Of a stretch of DNA of 64,000 nucleotides, positions 1-8,498 are shown piece after piece. Source of the stretch: Natrialba hulunbeirensis JCM 10989 (GTDB lineage: Archaea; Halobacteriota; Halobacteria; Halobacteriales; Natrialbaceae); assembly GCF_000337575.1 (NCBI RefSeq), contig NZ_AOIM01000026.1, positions 6,103 through 70,102 on the forward strand, written 5' to 3'. The translations under genes and the position numbers were made by a program. The stretch's first letter is position 1. Every line of letters begins with the position of its first letter. A model generated the notes under the pieces. The model made no database searches. It worked only from the letters and a program-made list of their open reading frames with translations, and was not told where the DNA came from.

Positions 1-292
1 GGGTGAACAGCGTCCCGTTCTCGAGTTGGTCGCGCAGTGCGTCGGTGACGGCGGGGTGGTTGTGGCCGACCATACCCGCGCCGTTGTTCAGGTCGTAGTC
101 GATGTAGCGGTTGCCGTCGACGTCGTAGAGGTACGGCCCGTCCGCCCGGTCGATGACCATCGGGTAGGGCTCGAACGCACGGTACGTGCTGGCGACCCCT
201 GCCGGCACGTGCTCGTAGAGTTCCTCGTATGCTCGTTCGCTCGTTGGCGTCCGCTCGCGGTAGGATGCGTCTATCTCGTCCCAGAGCTCCAT
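1..292 (-). CDS. Class III aminotransferase, N-terminal part (cut by window edge)
   Basis: Reverse-strand translation starts MELWDEIDASYRERTP and runs off the left edge after about 97 residues. It contains the PYLYDVDGNRYIDYDLNNGAG and GHNHPAV segments typical of the N-terminal part of PLP-dependent class III aminotransferases in the glutamate-1-semialdehyde aminomutase branch. The PLP lysine lies outside the window. A TATA-like element about 27 bases upstream implies a leaderless transcript starting at this ATG. With the second class III enzyme of the same branch at 14.3 kb and the gamma-glutamyl-amine genes nearby, a role in amine or omega-amino-acid transamination is likely, but the substrate is unknown. 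Confidence 0.85.
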   Translation of the reverse strand, partial: MELWDEIDASYRERTPTSERAYEELYEHVPAGVASTYRAFEPYPMVIDRADGPYLYDVDGNRYIDYDLNNGAGMVGHNHPAVTDALRDQLENGTLFT

Positions 293-314
293 ACCGTGGT
301 AGTTCGAGGCACAG

Positions 315-323
315 CTAATAAAG
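315..323 (-). promoter_or_regulatory. TATA-like box of the partial aminotransferase
   Basis: Reverse strand reads CTTTATTAG, centred 27 bases before the ATG at 292. This is the spacing expected for a leaderless haloarchaeal promoter. Confidence 0.5.
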
Positions 324-542
324 ATTCGTCTCGTGTCTCGCCGACGGCTGTCTCCGGTGATAGCTGGTCGAACCGAGGGCAGTCCACCGAGAGTATGGAT
401 CCGGCTCCCGTACCGGACGACCGTTGCGTCGCTATCGTACCAACTGAAACTGTTTGTACAGCGACCACACTGTCCGCAGTTCTCACCCACCGTGCTCGCT
501 CCGAACCGCGCCCCCCTCGTACAACCGGATGCGCACTGACTT

Positions 543-1034
543 TCAGGGGCTACAATCGTCGTAATAGGTCGCCATGAGTTCGGCGGCCCACGTCGGTTGT
601 GTTACGTCACCGTTCGGCCCAAATTCGTTCATGCACGGTTTGATCGCTACGACGGGCGTTCCATCGATAGCATCCAACCCGACCACATCGATCGTTAACT
701 CGTCCACACCACGGATCTGACAGCGCGAGACGCCGATTCGGTTCGGACGTCCTTTAGCACGTTGTGCGAAGATCCCCACCGCCGGCCAGTCGGGATTGTT
801 TCGGGGGTGTCGTGCCCCGAATTCGATGTTCTCCTCACGAACGCGATGCATGACGAAGACGATTTCCACGTGCGAAAAGTCGTCGAGTCCCCGTAGCGCA
901 GCGGGAGTGAATCGCGTCGAATCGAGTTCGATGCTCGACTCGACGTCACCCCACCCGTCGTCCTGTTTCGTCTTCCGTGGCGAGTGAACAGTGCCGATTG
1001 GGTCGAGTTCGATCGGTGGTGAATTACGTGTCAT
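543..1034 (-). CDS. trmO: TrmO/TsaA-family tRNA methyltransferase
   Basis: This 163-residue protein matches the compact TsaA-like (UPF0066) beta-barrel fold of TrmO. In bacteria TrmO uses S-adenosylmethionine to N6-methylate the t6A37 base of ANN-decoding tRNAs. Supporting segments are the N-terminal IGTVHSPRKTK, the LDDFSHVEIVFVMHR core strand, the ARHPRNNPDWPAVGIFAQRAKGRPNRIGVS stretch with its conserved RP-N-IG pattern, and the acidic LDAIDGTPVVAIKP near the end. Length is right for single-domain archaeal members. It is a stand-alone gene, convergent with nothing and divergent from the flavoprotein at 1165. The family is clear; the methylation target in archaea is inferred. Confidence 0.82.
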   Translation of the reverse strand: MTRNSPPIELDPIGTVHSPRKTKQDDGWGDVESSIELDSTRFTPAALRGLDDFSHVEIVFVMHRVREENIEFGARHPRNNPDWPAVGIFAQRAKGRPNRIGVSRCQIRGVDELTIDVVGLDAIDGTPVVAIKPCMNEFGPNGDVTQPTWAAELMATYYDDCSP

Positions 1035-1164
1035 ACACGGATATTGTCGTTAACGGACACATAGCCGTCGATTAGCGCAATATCCCCGCGTTGGCTCTCT
1101 TCGAACTGTGCTAAGTGTTGACGGTGACGTGCAACGTTATATCCGATCAGACCGACCAATCGGT

Positions 1165-1719
1165 ATGAAGGATTCACCGAGTGTCGCATCCGACGACATC
1201 CGATACCAGGGCAAAGCAGTCGACGACGAAGAGTGGATCCGGGAGTTCCTGGCCGGCCAGGAAACAGGTGTTCTCGGACTCGTCGACGACAAGGAACCAC
1301 ACCTCGTCACCCAACTGTTCGTCTGTGAGGACGATTCGATCTACGTCCACGGTGCCAGCGACGGCCGCGCCTACGACCTCGTCTCGAGTACCGACGAGCC
1401 ACAGGCCAGTTTCACGACGAGCGAGATGGGCCGATTCATCCCCGCGGAGGAACCGGTGAACTTCACCGTCGAATACGCGAGTGTCGTCGCCTACGGTCCG
1501 ATCTCGCTTCTCACGGAGCGAGCGGAGAAACGGGACGTACTCGAGTCCTTCATGGACAAGTTCGCCCCGCAGCTCACGCCCGGCGAGGACTACCAGCTGA
1601 TGAGTGACGAATCGATCGACCGGACAGCAGTGTACCGACTCTCGGTCGATCGTTGGAGCGCCAAGCGCGGCGAGAAGCCGGCCGATGAGCCGGGCGCGTA
1701 CGACTCACCACTCCGATGA
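1165..1719 (+). CDS. Pyridoxamine 5'-phosphate oxidase-like FMN-binding protein
   Basis: A 184-residue protein with the split-barrel flavin-binding fold. The GVLGLVDDKEPHLVTQLFVCEDDSIYVHGA and VSSTDEPQASFTT strands are typical of the PNPOx-like/HugZ-like family that haloarchaea carry in many copies. The longer open frame from 1108 begins in a region without haloarchaeal character, so the ATG at 1165 (MKDSPSVASDD) is preferred. The family binds FMN, F420 or haem; which applies here cannot be read from sequence. The gene stands alone and is divergent from trmO. Confidence 0.72.
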   Translation: MKDSPSVASDDIRYQGKAVDDEEWIREFLAGQETGVLGLVDDKEPHLVTQLFVCEDDSIYVHGASDGRAYDLVSSTDEPQASFTTSEMGRFIPAEEPVNFTVEYASVVAYGPISLLTERAEKRDVLESFMDKFAPQLTPGEDYQLMSDESIDRTAVYRLSVDRWSAKRGEKPADEPGAYDSPLR

Positions 1720-1797
1720 GAGCGACGAGAGACAGTCCCGACGGCAAGCAGTGACCCGTGTCAACGAGTGACTTAATACGGTCGAGTAAGACGAAAG

Positions 1798-1941
1798 ATG
1801 GTACGAACAGACAATGGGAGCATGCACCGCCGAGCACCGACGAAGGTCCGGCACAGCGAACGGACGCCAGCGACCGAACGGACCGACTGTGACCGCCCAC
1901 GACAACCATACTCGAACCACCCATACTGGAGGAATCAATGA
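1798..1941 (+). CDS. Candidate 47-residue upstream ORF coupled to the ligase gene
   Basis: An ATG-initiated frame begins about 23 bases after a TATA-like CTTAATAC (1772-1779). It ends in a TGA that overlaps the next gene's start as ATGA at 1938-1941. The product is basic and rich in Arg, Thr and Pro, unlike the acidic proteome, which argues against a stable protein. It is listed because the geometry would allow translational coupling. It may equally be an open frame by chance in GC-rich DNA. Confidence 0.2.
   Translation: MVRTDNGSMHRRAPTKVRHSERTPATERTDCDRPRQPYSNHPYWRNQ
1928..1932 (+). promoter_or_regulatory. Shine-Dalgarno site GGAGG of the first glutamine-synthetase-like gene
   Basis: GGAGG lies five bases before the ATG at 1938 and fixes that start. 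A real leader is implied, in contrast to the many leaderless genes nearby. Confidence 0.6.
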
Positions 1942-3323
1942 CTGACGCCAACGCGCCAGCCCCGAGTGAGCACGAAGACGACCACGTCGAGCGGATGCTC
2001 GACCTGCTTTCGGATCCCGACATCGACCACGTTTTCGTCGAATTTCCCGACATCAACGGCATCTCGCGCACCAAACAGCTACGCACCGACTACTTCCTCG
2101 ACTCCTGGGAGACCGGGTTTCCGGTGAACCTCCTTATTCTCGCACAGACGCCGCGCAACGCCGTCCCCGAGGGCTCGGGCGTCGGCGAGGAGATCGACTA
2201 CGGCGACGGCACACTCCGGCCGCTCCCGCACACGGCGTGTCGTCTCCCCTGGCGCGACGACGCGGCTCGCGTCCTCTGTGACGTCGTCGACGGCGGCGAC
2301 CTCGTCGGCGCTGCCCCCCGGACCGCGCTCGCGCGGGTACTCGAGTCCGTCCCCGACGAGTTCGACTTCGAGTTCACTGTGGGAAGCGAACTCGAGTTCT
2401 ACCTGCTTTCCGAGGCGGAGTCCGGGTCGGGCTACGAGCCGGTCACATCCGACAAACACGAGTGTGTCTCCTGGGCGACCGAGGAGGTTTCGGCGTTCTA
2501 CAACGATCTGGCGGCCTGGAGCGAGGAGTACGGCGCGACGGTGACGTCGCTCATGCACGAGCACGGGGCGGGCCAGCTCGAGGTGCTGTTCGAGTACGGC
2601 GACCCGATGGAGCAGGCCGACGACACGTTCGATTTCAAGCGCCTGGTCAAGCAGACCGGCCGCTGTCACGATCTCTGGGCGACGTTCATGGCCAAGCCGT
2701 TCGGCGGGCGGGCAGGAAGCGGCTACCACCTTCATATTGGAGCGTTCCAGGACGGCGAAAACGTGTTCGAGGCCGGCGACGGAGAGACGAGCGATAGTAC
2801 CACCACCGACGGCGAGGGCACGCTCTCACGAACCGGCCGCCAGTTCGTCGCCGGCGTCGTCGACCACGCCGATGCCCTCGCCGCACTCGGGACACCCACC
2901 ATCAACGGCTTCAAGCGCTACGAACGCGGCTCGTTCGCACCCTACACCGCCTCCTGGGGATACGACAACCGCATGACCGGTATCCGAATCCCCTCCGGAA
3001 CCACCCGCATCGAGAACCGAATCCCCAGCGCCGACGCGAACCCCTATCTCGTCATCGCTGCGACCATCGCGGCCGGGTTGGACGGTATCGAACGCGAGCT
3101 CGAGCCCGAGCCACCCGTCTCCGGCGATCCCGCCGGCGACCGACCGCCGCTTCCGCAGTCACCCGAACTCGCACTCGCCGCACTCGAGTCCGACGAGACG
3201 CTGACCGCCTCCCTCGGTGAGGACCTGATCCAGGCGTTCGTCGCTGCCAAGCGAGCGGAACTCGAGTCGTTCCGCGACACGGTGACCGACTGGGAGCGAG
3301 AACAGTACGTGGAGACGCTCTGA
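1938..3323 (+). CDS. Glutamine-synthetase-family gamma-glutamyl ligase (PuuA-like), copy 1
   Basis: A 461-residue ATP-dependent ligase of the glutamine synthetase superfamily. The beta-grasp N-domain runs to about residue 120. The catalytic domain shows GSELEFYLL (149-157), the HEHGAGQLE metal/glutamate site (207-215), GSGYHLHIG (260-268), NRMTGIRIP (344-352) and RIENRIPSADANPYL (357-371). Housekeeping GlnA adenylylation-site and ammonium-site signatures are not evident. The neighbourhood (polyamine transporter, amine oxidase, glutamine amidotransferase, aminotransferase) suggests it joins glutamate to an amine, as PuuA does with putrescine. The substrate is inferred. Copy 2 lies at 10.8 kb and shares most motifs, indicating duplication. 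A Shine-Dalgarno site supports the start. Confidence 0.85.
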   Translation: MTDANAPAPSEHEDDHVERMLDLLSDPDIDHVFVEFPDINGISRTKQLRTDYFLDSWETGFPVNLLILAQTPRNAVPEGSGVGEEIDYGDGTLRPLPHTACRLPWRDDAARVLCDVVDGGDLVGAAPRTALARVLESVPDEFDFEFTVGSELEFYLLSEAESGSGYEPVTSDKHECVSWATEEVSAFYNDLAAWSEEYGATVTSLMHEHGAGQLEVLFEYGDPMEQADDTFDFKRLVKQTGRCHDLWATFMAKPFGGRAGSGYHLHIGAFQDGENVFEAGDGETSDSTTTDGEGTLSRTGRQFVAGVVDHADALAALGTPTINGFKRYERGSFAPYTASWGYDNRMTGIRIPSGTTRIENRIPSADANPYLVIAATIAAGLDGIERELEPEPPVSGDPAGDRPPLPQSPELALAALESDETLTASLGEDLIQAFVAAKRAELESFRDTVTDWEREQYVETL

Positions 3324-3332
3324 GTTGGGTTT

Positions 3333-4586
3333 CTATTCTGCACCGACCGTCGAGGATCGGTCGCGATCGCGCGCTGGCTCCGTCTCACCGTCGCGTGTCC
3401 CCGACCGCTTCGGCGCGATCTGTTCGTATGTGTCGTCGACGCGCCAGACGTAGCCCTCGATCGCGACGACCTCGCCGTGTTCATCGTACCGTCCTCGCCC
3501 CTGTTCGCGGACGCGAATGACATCTCCGCTGGTTGTATTCATCCGGTACTCGAGTGCGAACGACTCGCGCCGGTCGAGGTGCTCCTGGACGGTATCCCAG
3601 ATTGCCGCCTGATCGTCGTCGTGGACGATGTCATCACCAACGGAGACCTCACCGCTGACGAGCTGTGCCGACGTGTAGCCGGTGAGTTCGGCGATGCCTT
3701 CGGAGGCGAACTGCACCGGCCACCCCTTTTCGTTTTCGTTGCGATAGGCGTAGCCGGGGAGGTTGTCCACGAAGGACGTGATGTGCCGGATCCGCTGGCG
3801 CTGTGCGTCGGCGTCGGCGTCGACCGCTGCCATCTCCTCCTGGACCGTCTGGGCTTGCTCGGAGACCGTGTTGAGTCGCGTCGCCAGTTCGGAGACGCTG
3901 ACGGCCTGATCGTCGTTCGCGTCCGCGATCTCGCGGACGCCGTCGCTCGAGCGTTCGACGGCACGTTGAATTTCGCCCAGCGCGTCGGCCATCCGGTCGA
4001 CCTGCGCGACCATCCCCTCGACGGACGCTTGCGTTTCGGTGCCGCGTTCGAGGCCGGTCTCGATATCAGTAGTCAGTGTGTCGAGGACCGAGCGGATCTC
4101 GGTTGCGTTCGACTCCGTCTCCTCGGCGAGCGCTTTGACCTCGTCTGCGACGATGGCGAAGCCGGCACCCGACTCACCGGCGTGTGCCGCCTGGATGCTG
4201 GCGTTGAGTGCCAGCACGTGCGTCTGCGTGGCAATATCGACGATGATGTCGACGATTTCGTGGACGCGGTCGGTCTGTTCGCCAACGGATTCGACGGCGT
4301 CCAGCAATCGTTCGACGTCAGCAGACGCCTGATCGGCGTGCTCGCTCACCGCTTCGCTCCGTTCGACGCCGCCCGAAGCGGTATCTGCTGCCTCCTCGGT
4401 CAGCGACTCGACCTCGGTCGCACTCGAGGCGACCTCCTCCATCGTCGCGCTCAGCGTGTCAATTTCGCGGCGCAGTGCCGCGAGCTCTGTCGACTGCGTT
4501 TCGGTTACTGCAACCGTCTCACCGATGCGCTCGTGGACGGTCTCGGTGTGCTCGACCACGTTTTGCAGTTCGCCACGTTCACTCAT
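3333..4586 (-). CDS. Soluble methyl-accepting transducer with C-terminal PAS domain
   Basis: The 417-residue protein has no membrane segment and no HAMP domain. Residues about 20-255 form the coiled-coil methyl-accepting signalling domain; the hairpin tip ALNASIQAAHAGE-GAGFAIVADEVKALAEE lies at 126-156, the CheA/CheW contact site. A PAS domain follows at about 272-395 (FVDNLPGYAYRNE, LTGYTSAQL, IVHDDD, RVREQGRGRYDEHGEVVAIEGYVWRV). Most haloarchaeal Htr proteins put the sensor before the signalling hairpin, so this order is reversed. It probably senses a cytoplasmic cue (redox or small ligand) for taxis; the ligand is unknown. It is convergent with the ligase gene to the left. Confidence 0.85.
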   Translation of the reverse strand: MSERGELQNVVEHTETVHERIGETVAVTETQSTELAALRREIDTLSATMEEVASSATEVESLTEEAADTASGGVERSEAVSEHADQASADVERLLDAVESVGEQTDRVHEIVDIIVDIATQTHVLALNASIQAAHAGESGAGFAIVADEVKALAEETESNATEIRSVLDTLTTDIETGLERGTETQASVEGMVAQVDRMADALGEIQRAVERSSDGVREIADANDDQAVSVSELATRLNTVSEQAQTVQEEMAAVDADADAQRQRIRHITSFVDNLPGYAYRNENEKGWPVQFASEGIAELTGYTSAQLVSGEVSVGDDIVHDDDQAAIWDTVQEHLDRRESFALEYRMNTTSGDVIRVREQGRGRYDEHGEVVAIEGYVWRVDDTYEQIAPKRSGTRDGETEPARDRDRSSTVGAE

Positions 4587-4690
4587 GTCTGTAGGTTATT
4601 TGATATTGGCATAGCAGTTGTGGCCGTGACGCGTCACCGATCGGTCACGGCTGTCGATACATTTGTGATGTATGATACCAAGAGACAAGT

Positions 4691-6685
4691 ATGGGATACG
4701 AGAGCCTCTTTGACCCCCTCGAAATCGGTGACGTTACGCTGCGGAATCGAATCATGTCCTCGGGCCACCAGACGACGCTGGTCTCGGATCACCTCCCGAC
4801 CGAAGACTTCACTGCATATCACCGGGCCCGCGCACAGGGCGGAGCCGGTCTGATCGTCCTCGAAGCTCACGCAGTCGACGAGAGCGGTCTCCTGACCTCG
4901 CACACGATCGACGCGAGTCGGGACGCCATCGTCGACGCATACGAACCGGTCGCAGAACAGCTTCACGACGACGGCGCGGCCGTCTTCGCACAGCTCTTCC
5001 ACGGCGGCCGCGAACGCTACACGGGCGACTACGCGCCGCCAGCCCCCGCGCCGTCGGATACGCCGACCGACCGACTGAAGGTGGTCCCGAGACCGCTGAC
5101 GACCGCGGAAGTCCGCGAGTTGATCGACTCCTTCGCCGCCGCAGCCGAGCGGATGGACCGGGCCGGACTCGACGGCGTCGAAATCGTCGGCTCGCACAGC
5201 TACCTTCCCGCACAGTTCTGGAGTCCGCACCTGAACGACCGCACCGACGAGTACGGCGGCGACCTCGAGAGCCGCTGTCGGTTCACCGTCGACATCGCGA
5301 CCCAGATCAGAGAGCGAACCAGCGACGATTTCGTCGTTGGCGTCCGGCTGAGTACCGAAGAACGCCACCGTCGCGGGCTCGACTTTTCGGAGACGATCCC
5401 CATCATCGAGCACATCGACGCCGCCTGCGACCTCGACTACTGGAGCATCGTCGTCGGGAGCTCGAGTACCCACCGAAGCTGTAGCTACATCGTCCCGCCG
5501 GCGACGAAAGATCATAGCGTGGTCGAACAGCCCGGTGAAACCGTGAAGGAACTCGTCGACGCGCCTGTGATCGTCACCTCGCGGATCAACGAACCCGAAA
5601 TCGGCGACCGGCTGATCCGGGAGGGCGCTGCCGATGTGGTCGGGATGACGCGAGCACTCATCGCCGATCCGGCGATGCCGCAGAAGGTGACGAACGGCAA
5701 CCGCGAGGACATCACTTCCTGTGTTGCCTGTAACCAGGGCTGTATCGGCAGGTACCAGGAAGGGCTGCCGATCCGCTGTACGGTCAACCCCGAGACGGGA
5801 CGCGAGCGCGAGTTTGCGGACGACGACACCGTCGAGACGGCTTCAGCGGTGACCGTCGTTGGCGGCGGCCCCGCGGGACTCGTCTGTGCGACGGCAGCAG
5901 CCGAACGCGACCACGACGTGACCCTCCTCGAGCAGGCGGATCGACTCGGCGGCCAGGTCCGCCACTACGCCGACCTCTCGCATCGCGGCGCGTTCGGCGA
6001 GTGGATCGACACGCTCGCAACTCGGGCGGCGGACGCGGGTGTCGACATCCAACTCGAGACGCGGTTCGAGCCAGCCGACCTCGAAGGTGCGACCGCCGAC
6101 GACTCGACGGACGCGGTCGTGCTGGCGACAGGCGCGGTTGGCCGCGTCCCGGACATTTCGATCACCGAGGATGCGCGGGTGGTGACGCCCGGCGAACTGC
6201 TCGCAGACCCTGATAGTGTCCGCGGCGACGCCGTACTCGTCTCGGACTGGGACGGCAACGAGGCCGCACTGGACGTAGCTATGGCGTGTTCTGAATCTGA
6301 CCGTGCAGCGAGCGTCGAACTCGCGACGGCGACGTACTCGCCCGGCGAAAACGTCCAGCAGTACGTCCAGAATCAGCTCCTCGGCACGCTCTCGGAGCGA
6401 AACGTCACGTTCACGCCGCACACGCGAGTCGCCGAAATCGGTGCTGCGGATGGCAAGGGTGCCGGGTCAGACGTTGTACTCGAGAACATCCACAGCGAGA
6501 CCCGCGAGCGGCGGGACGGTATCGACGTGGTCGTTTTCGCCCACCGCGGGGAGGTAGCCTACGAGCCGTTCCGCGAGGCGGCGGCGCAGACGGACGTGTC
6601 GATCCATCGGGTCGGTGACGCCTGGGCGCCGCGGTCGCTCGACGAAGCGGTTCGAGAAGGGTACGAACTGGGACGGGAGTTGTAG
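4691..6685 (+). CDS. FMN/4Fe-4S/FAD oxidoreductase of the dienoyl-CoA reductase / trimethylamine dehydrogenase family
   Basis: A 664-residue enzyme with an N-terminal old-yellow-enzyme FMN barrel (about 1-335). The 4Fe-4S motif has Cys344, Cys347, Cys351 and Cys363 (CxxCxxxC-x11-C). The C-terminal NAD(P)/FAD module begins at VTVVGGGPAGLVCATAA (about 388). The architecture matches 2,4-dienoyl-CoA reductase, trimethylamine/dimethylamine dehydrogenase and N-methylproline or histamine dehydrogenase. Given the amine-catabolism context, a demethylase or amine dehydrogenase role is more likely than fatty-acid oxidation, but the sequence does not settle it. The gene is convergent with potC. Confidence 0.85.
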   Translation: MGYESLFDPLEIGDVTLRNRIMSSGHQTTLVSDHLPTEDFTAYHRARAQGGAGLIVLEAHAVDESGLLTSHTIDASRDAIVDAYEPVAEQLHDDGAAVFAQLFHGGRERYTGDYAPPAPAPSDTPTDRLKVVPRPLTTAEVRELIDSFAAAAERMDRAGLDGVEIVGSHSYLPAQFWSPHLNDRTDEYGGDLESRCRFTVDIATQIRERTSDDFVVGVRLSTEERHRRGLDFSETIPIIEHIDAACDLDYWSIVVGSSSTHRSCSYIVPPATKDHSVVEQPGETVKELVDAPVIVTSRINEPEIGDRLIREGAADVVGMTRALIADPAMPQKVTNGNREDITSCVACNQGCIGRYQEGLPIRCTVNPETGREREFADDDTVETASAVTVVGGGPAGLVCATAAAERDHDVTLLEQADRLGGQVRHYADLSHRGAFGEWIDTLATRAADAGVDIQLETRFEPADLEGATADDSTDAVVLATGAVGRVPDISITEDARVVTPGELLADPDSVRGDAVLVSDWDGNEAALDVAMACSESDRAASVELATATYSPGENVQQYVQNQLLGTLSERNVTFTPHTRVAEIGAADGKGAGSDVVLENIHSETRERRDGIDVVVFAHRGEVAYEPFREAAAQTDVSIHRVGDAWAPRSLDEAVREGYELGREL

Positions 6686-6699
6686 CGGTCCCGTTTTCG

Positions 6700-7521
6700 C
6701 TAGAACCGCCGCAGCCGCGTCGCCATCGCCGCGATGGCGATGCTGATGAGCAACACGACCACGCTGATCGCGTACACTTCTGGCTCGATGTCAGCTCGAA
6801 CCATGCCCCAGATACGGACCGGTAGCGGCACCGCACCGCCCCCGCTGACGAAGAACGAGATGAGGAACTCGTCGAACGAGAGCGTAAAGGAGAACAGCGC
6901 CGCCGCCAGGATGTTCGGCATCAGCGCCGGGAGCGTCACCTCGCGGAACGTCGTCAGCGGATCCGCCCCGAGATCCATCGCGGCCTCCTCGAGTGTCCGG
7001 TCGAGATCGATGACGCCCGCACCGACCACGAGCGTCGCGAACGGCAACGTGTAGAGTACGTGGCCGACGACGATCGGGAGGAAGCCACGACCGATTCCGA
7101 GCTGGGTGAAGAAGACGAACAGCCCGATCCCGTAGATGATGATCGGCAGCGTGAGCGGGACGAAGATGAGGTAGGTCGCGATCGGTCCCTTTCGCTTTGG
7201 CCAGTCGAATCGTGAGAGGCCGAAGGCTGCGACGACGGCCAGCACCGTCGAGATGATCATCACGACGATGCCGATCTGGATACTCAGCCACAGCGAGTCG
7301 ATCAGGTCGCTTCGAGTTGCGAGGCTCGCGTACCACTCGGTCGTGAAGTCCCAGCGCAGCCCGTACCGGCCGGCATCGAACGACATGAGGACGACGACCA
7401 GGATCGGACCGTAGAGGAACAGGTAGGTGAGCACCGTCGCGAGCTTCAGCCCGCTCCCGGCCCCGTCGTTGGGGTCCGAATCGGAGCGGACCCGATCGCG
7501 GATGGAGTCGGTGACGCTCAT
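6700..7521 (-). CDS. potC: Polyamine-type ABC transporter permease PotC
   Basis: A 273-residue inner-membrane permease with about six hydrophobic segments and the EAA loop (LEEAAMDLGADPLTTFREVTLPALMP), which docks the ATPase. The longer frame from 7569 is rejected: the ATG at 7521 overlaps the potB stop as ATGA, with a GGAGGTGG purine stretch just upstream. It belongs to the PotC half of spermidine/putrescine-type importers. It is last in the potD-potA-potB-potC operon. The substrate may be a polyamine or another cationic amine. Confidence 0.88.
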   Translation of the reverse strand: MSVTDSIRDRVRSDSDPNDGAGSGLKLATVLTYLFLYGPILVVVLMSFDAGRYGLRWDFTTEWYASLATRSDLIDSLWLSIQIGIVVMIISTVLAVVAAFGLSRFDWPKRKGPIATYLIFVPLTLPIIIYGIGLFVFFTQLGIGRGFLPIVVGHVLYTLPFATLVVGAGVIDLDRTLEEAAMDLGADPLTTFREVTLPALMPNILAAALFSFTLSFDEFLISFFVSGGGAVPLPVRIWGMVRADIEPEVYAISVVVLLISIAIAAMATRLRRF

Positions 7522-8498
7522 AGGCCACCTCCGCCGAGGCCGCGAGATCCTTTCACGTCGATTCCCCACCGCATAGCGATCCAGATGGTCCCGAGGACGA
7601 CGACGACCAGGATCACCGCCAGTGCGGCACCGAAATTCCAGTTAAACGCGGTGCCGAACTGCGTTTCGATCACCTGGGCGTACATTCGACCGCTGGTGCC
7701 GCCGAGCAACGACGGCGTCACGTACGCTGCGGCAGTCTTGATGAAGACGAAGACACCACCGGCGAGCGCCCCGGGGAGCGTCAGCGGGAAGACGACTTCC
7801 CGGAACGCTTCCCAGCGGGAGGCTCCGAGGTCGCGTGCTGCTTCGATCAGCGACGAGTCGAGCCCCTCCATGCTCGCGTACAGCGGCAGGATCGTAAACG
7901 GCACGAAGACGTAGACGAGTCCGATGATACTCCCGACGTAATTGTTCAACAGCGGCAACGACGGTAAGCCCATCGTCGTGAGCGCACTGTTGATGAACCC
8001 ATTGTTCGAGAGGATCGGAATCCACGCGTACGTCCGGATCAGATAGGACGTCCAGAACGGGATGATGACGAGCATCACGAGCGCGATCTTCCAGCGCTCG
8101 GGTGCGTGTTGTCCCAGGTAGTAGGTGATCGGGTACGAAATCACGAGCGACAACACCGTCACGATGACGGCGATCCCGATCGACCGACCCAGCAACCGCA
8201 CGTAGGACAGTTCACTGAACTGCAGCGACGTAATCGCCGAGACATCGACGAACCGACCGAAGTGCTCGAACGTCAGCCCCGACGCGAACGGATCCTCGAC
8301 GAAGATGCTGTAGATCAACAGCAACGCGACGGGAACCGCATAAAAGACAGTCAGCAGGATGAGGACCGGGCCAAGGCTGATCGCGCCCTTGAACACCTCG
8401 CTGTCTGCCCACTCGAGTACCCGCTCGCGAAGCGTGCTGGTCTCCGGTGTCCGCTGAGAGCGGACCGGATCCGTGGCGACGTCATCCTGTGAGGACAT
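7518..8498 (-). CDS. potB: Polyamine-type ABC transporter permease PotB
   Basis: A 326-residue permease with a charged N-terminal tail of about 35 residues before the first membrane helix (GAISLGPVLILLTVFYAVPVALLL). It has roughly six helices and an EAA loop (LIEAARDLGASRWEAFREVVFPLTLPG). It overlaps potA upstream by 17 bases and potC downstream by four, so the three are probably translated as one coupled unit. Membership in the PotB/PotH family is clear. The complex would import the amine fed to the ligases on either side. Confidence 0.88.
   Translation of the reverse strand: MSSQDDVATDPVRSQRTPETSTLRERVLEWADSEVFKGAISLGPVLILLTVFYAVPVALLLIYSIFVEDPFASGLTFEHFGRFVDVSAITSLQFSELSYVRLLGRSIGIAVIVTVLSLVISYPITYYLGQHAPERWKIALVMLVIIPFWTSYLIRTYAWIPILSNNGFINSALTTMGLPSLPLLNNYVGSIIGLVYVFVPFTILPLYASMEGLDSSLIEAARDLGASRWEAFREVVFPLTLPGALAGGVFVFIKTAAAYVTPSLLGGTSGRMYAQVIETQFGTAFNWNFGAALAVILVVVVLGTIWIAMRWGIDVKGSRGLGGGGL

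Noticed and set aside
3477-4853. 458-residue plus-strand open frame
   Set aside because: Antisense to the transducer, whose signalling hairpin and PAS motifs are clear; no domain is visible in this frame.
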